From: Dioscorea cayenensis subsp. rotundata
Lineage: Eukaryota; Streptophyta; Magnoliopsida; Dioscoreales; Dioscoreaceae
NCBI RefSeq assembly: GCF_009730915.1
Contig: NC_052475.1
Location: 32,053,016 to 32,117,015, forward strand
DNA length: 64,000 nucleotides
Direction: 5' to 3'
The position numbers were made by a program, and so were the translations under genes. Of this stretch, positions 61,201-64,000 are shown piece after piece (position 1 is the first letter of the stretch; each line of letters opens with the position of its first letter). Below the pieces are notes generated by a model that saw nothing but the letters and a program-made list of their open reading frames with translations, searched no databases and was not told where the DNA came from.

Positions 61201-64000
61201 GAAACTATACTAACTATGGGTATCATGGAAGATGTTACAATTATTCCACAGCCTGCGGGAGGTGAATAGTTTTTTTCTTGCTATTTCTATTTTGTGTAGT
61301 TGTTGATTTTGTTTCCTGATTATATTTTGAATCCGTGACATTCATTTGCTTCCATGTCTTAGACTTGTTATTACTTCTATTGCTTTGAATTTTGATGCTA
61401 TGAAACCTTTCAGACACTGGCAAGGTTGATTTGGTAATGAATCTTGTTGAACGTCCTAGTGGTGGTTTCTCTGCTGGAGGAGGAATTTCCAGTGGGTGAG
61501 TGATTCTCAATAGTATCTTTGGTGCATACCTCTTTACTAATTGATTACCATTTTGACCTCACTAATTCACTAATTCAAAATTTTTTTGGTCTAAAATGTG
61601 TAGGATTACAAATGGCCCTTTGTCTGGACTGATTGGAAGGTAGTATTTAATGTTTTCTTTTGTGATGGCTGCATTTCTCTGCTTTTGTAATTTCATGCTA
61701 GATCTAGTAATAGAAATTATTATTTGATCCAACTTGATATTTTCATGGTGTGAAGTCAAATTCTAACCATCCTTTTGCCAATCAGGCACACTTCATATGG
61801 CCTATGTTTTTGAATTCTAGTAGTTCAGGTTCAGTCTTCAGTTGAAGACATGTTCATATAAGTCTCTCACATTTGGAATTTGGTTGCAGCTTTGCTTATT
61901 CTCACAGAAATGTCTTTGGAAAGAATCAGAAGCTTAATCTTTCATTAGAAAGGGGCCAAATTGATTCCATTTTCCGCATAAACTACACAGACCCATGGAT
62001 TGAAGGAGATAATAAGCGAACATCAAGAACTATCATGATTCAGGTGGTTCAATGTCTTTCTTTATTGCGTTCTTAACTATGGAAGCTGGGTTTACAAATG
62101 GTTCTCTTTCTAATGCTAGAACTCCAGGACTCCTGGCACACTTGTACATGGAGGCCATCAATCTGGTCATGGTGGTGTTACAATAGCAAGAGTTACAGCT
62201 GGAATTGAATATAGTCGACCTTTTAGGCCAAAGTGGACTGGAACAACTGGGATTATTTATCAGGTACTATTTTTTACCTTTTCTTCCTCCCTATCTTACT
62301 AGGGATATGATAATCTACACTGCTTGTTGCTTTCTAGGATGGTTTGTTTACATGACAGACCAAACCTCTTGTTTTTTAAAAGTGAAATTCTCACCTGTTT
62401 TCTATTTGTTGCTGGTGCTACACTTGTTCCATGTCTCATCATAGAATAAGACCATGCTACAATACATTGCATTTGTTGCATCAGCTTCTTCTGATCTGCC
62501 ATTAGGAAGGGCTGATAGCATATCATGTCTTTAGCTTTTGTGGAGGGCATATTTCACTCTTATGCTTTCTGTTCTCTGCTATTAGCAAGTGTATTTTTTC
62601 CATTAGCATGCTGGTGCTCGTGATGATAAAGGTGATCCCATCATAAGAGATGTCTACAACAGCCCATTAACTGCAAGGTATGTACTTGTTTTATTTATTT
62701 TGTGTTGTGTGTGTCTGTTATTTATTTTCTGTGTTGTATGTGCCTTGTGCTTATCATTATAACTTTTGTTGCAATCAATTTTGAGAATGGAGTCAATAGA
62801 GTTGCTGTGTTCTCTAATTGTGCTTTCTTGTAATCTCTGACGTTGGTCTTTGTTGAATTCAACTTGTGGATGACTGTATTTCAGCGGCAACAGTTCAGAT
62901 GACATGCTATTAGCAAAACTGGAAACTGTCTATAATGGTTCCAGTGACCATGGCTCCTCAATTGTCAGTTTTTCCATCCTTCTTTTTCATCACCAATTAC
63001 TTTCCTTTTGTCTTACTATGGGTTTTTAATAATGCTTGCAGTTTGTGTTTAATATGGAGCAAGGACTTCCCATTCTCCCTGAGTGGCTATATTTCAACCG
63101 TGTGAGTGCTCGTGCAAGGCAAGGTGTGGAAATTGGTCCAGCTCAGTTTCTCTTGAGGTGTCATATCCTAGCCTTTGTAAAAATAATTTTTTTTGGATGT
63201 ATTTGCTTGGCAACTTGTGTGGAATAATGATTGATGAATGTGAAGCATTGCCTAAAATCATGACTCTATCATCAAACAAATGGAGTAAAATAAACAATTG
63301 AAATATGTTGGCTATGTTCTATGACAAAAAACAATAGGTATTAGATCACATCTTACTGCTGAATTTTACTTTGGGTTTTGACTTGTTAATTTATGGTTTT
63401 GAAGCCGTTCTTCACAAGTTTTAGCCTCATTTAAACTTTCCATAGCATTGATCTTTTTGTCTGAAATGTTTGCACGGGTTCAGTGACTGTTTTTAATTGT
63501 TGTAGCTTATCCGGGGGCCATGTAGTGGGAAATTTCTCTCCTCATGAGGCATTTGCTATCGGAGGCACCAATAGTGTTAGAGGGTATGAAGAAGGTGCAG
63601 TTGGTTCTGGTCGTTCATATGCTGTTGGCAGTGGTGAAGTTTCATTCCCTTTGGTAAGCTGGTTGTCTCGGTCTTGATCTCACTGAAACATGCATTAAGT
63701 TTAGGTTTTCTCATATGAATTGTGCTTTCCTTTTGTAGTATGGACCTCTAGAGGGTGTTCTATTTGCCGATTATGGAAGTGATCTTGGTTCAGGTGGCAC
63801 AGTACCTGGTAAGCCCTCCATAATTTTGTTCAAATCCATGCTACTTTATCTAGATCTACATCATTGAACAAATATATGTTGCTCTACGAAGTTGTTCCCT
63901 TGTGCTTTCAGAATGAATTATTTTTGGATAAATAAGTGATTAGAAAATGGGACTTGCCTTGTAATAATATAAACACCTATCGGCATTAACTAAGTCACCT
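58216..64000 (+). CDS. OEP80: Outer envelope protein 80 (OEP80/Toc75-V), chloroplast Omp85 family, 3' end outside the window
   Basis: OEP80 is an essential Omp85-type beta-barrel protein of the chloroplast outer envelope (known). Fifteen exons visible: 58216-58752, 59112-59205, 59889-59971, 60126-60223, 60313-60382, 61168-61261, 61414-61495, 61604-61639, 61890-62043, 62120-62263, 62607-62677, 62885-62963, 63042-63157, 63506-63653, 63739-63808. All join in phase, with no frame break. POTRA-region sequence includes [33 protein letters not shown] and [20 protein letters not shown]. Barrel sequence includes [50 protein letters not shown] and [17 protein letters not shown] second in-frame ATG at 58246 ([16 protein letters not shown]) has better initiation context and aligns with the start of OEP80 proteins, so it may be the real start. 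The last strands of the barrel lie beyond 64000. Confidence 0.95.

Noticed and set aside
1..64000. CRISPR arrays, tRNA/rRNA genes, endogenous virus or known miRNA precursors
   Set aside because: No regularly spaced palindromic repeats, no complete tRNA cloverleaf (only degenerate SINE-type boxes), no rRNA, no viral reading frames and no well-known plant miRNA sequence were found on reading both strands.

Overview
This is plant nuclear DNA: AT-rich intergenic stretches, split genes with canonical GT-AG introns, dense TA/GA/AAT microsatellites and several small plant-type mobile elements. The proteins are angiosperm-type (a LAS/MOC1-class GRAS regulator, a pollen/fruit-type GH28 polygalacturonase, a tonoplast dicarboxylate carrier and chloroplast OEP80). 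A non-grass monocot such as a yam is possible, but the sequence alone does not settle the species.

Layout: (1) 1-6346 is non-coding and becomes very CT-rich towards an intronless LAS-type GRAS gene (+, 6347-7577). Its last 37 codons are in another frame. (2) 7578-19078 is a long non-coding stretch with TTAGGG-type interstitial repeats, many (TA)n arrays, a Tourist-like MITE and two clusters of G-box palindromes. (3) 19079-20078 is exactly 1000 N. Its right edge carries the first four coding exons of a fimbrin (-), riddled with one-base indels. (4) EMC3 (-, 23976-27141) is complete apart from a one-base break in the last codons. (5) NRPA1, the largest subunit of RNA polymerase I (-, 21 exons, 27977-43577), has a TRIM retrotransposon in intron 4 and a 16-residue acidic repeat in its jaw-region insertion. 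(6) A GH28 polygalacturonase (+, 45233-47944) is divergent from NRPA1 and carries an 824-bp Mutator-type foldback element in its last intron. (7) 47945-53368 is repeat-rich and non-coding, with SINE-like pieces. (8) A tonoplast dicarboxylate transporter (+, 53369-57478) has two one-base breaks at A-runs. (9) OEP80 (+, from 58216) runs off the right end.

The genes are unrelated housekeeping and developmental genes; I see no operon-like logic and no convincing new biological system. The strongest unexpected pattern is that five of the seven genes carry single-base frame breaks that one inserted or removed base would repair. They are concentrated beside the N gap, which points to residual assembly errors more than to pseudogenes. 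The best biological leads are the TRIM and MULE-type elements in introns with clear target-site duplications, the tandem repeat in the Pol I acidic insertion, and the telomere-type repeats just 3' of LAS.
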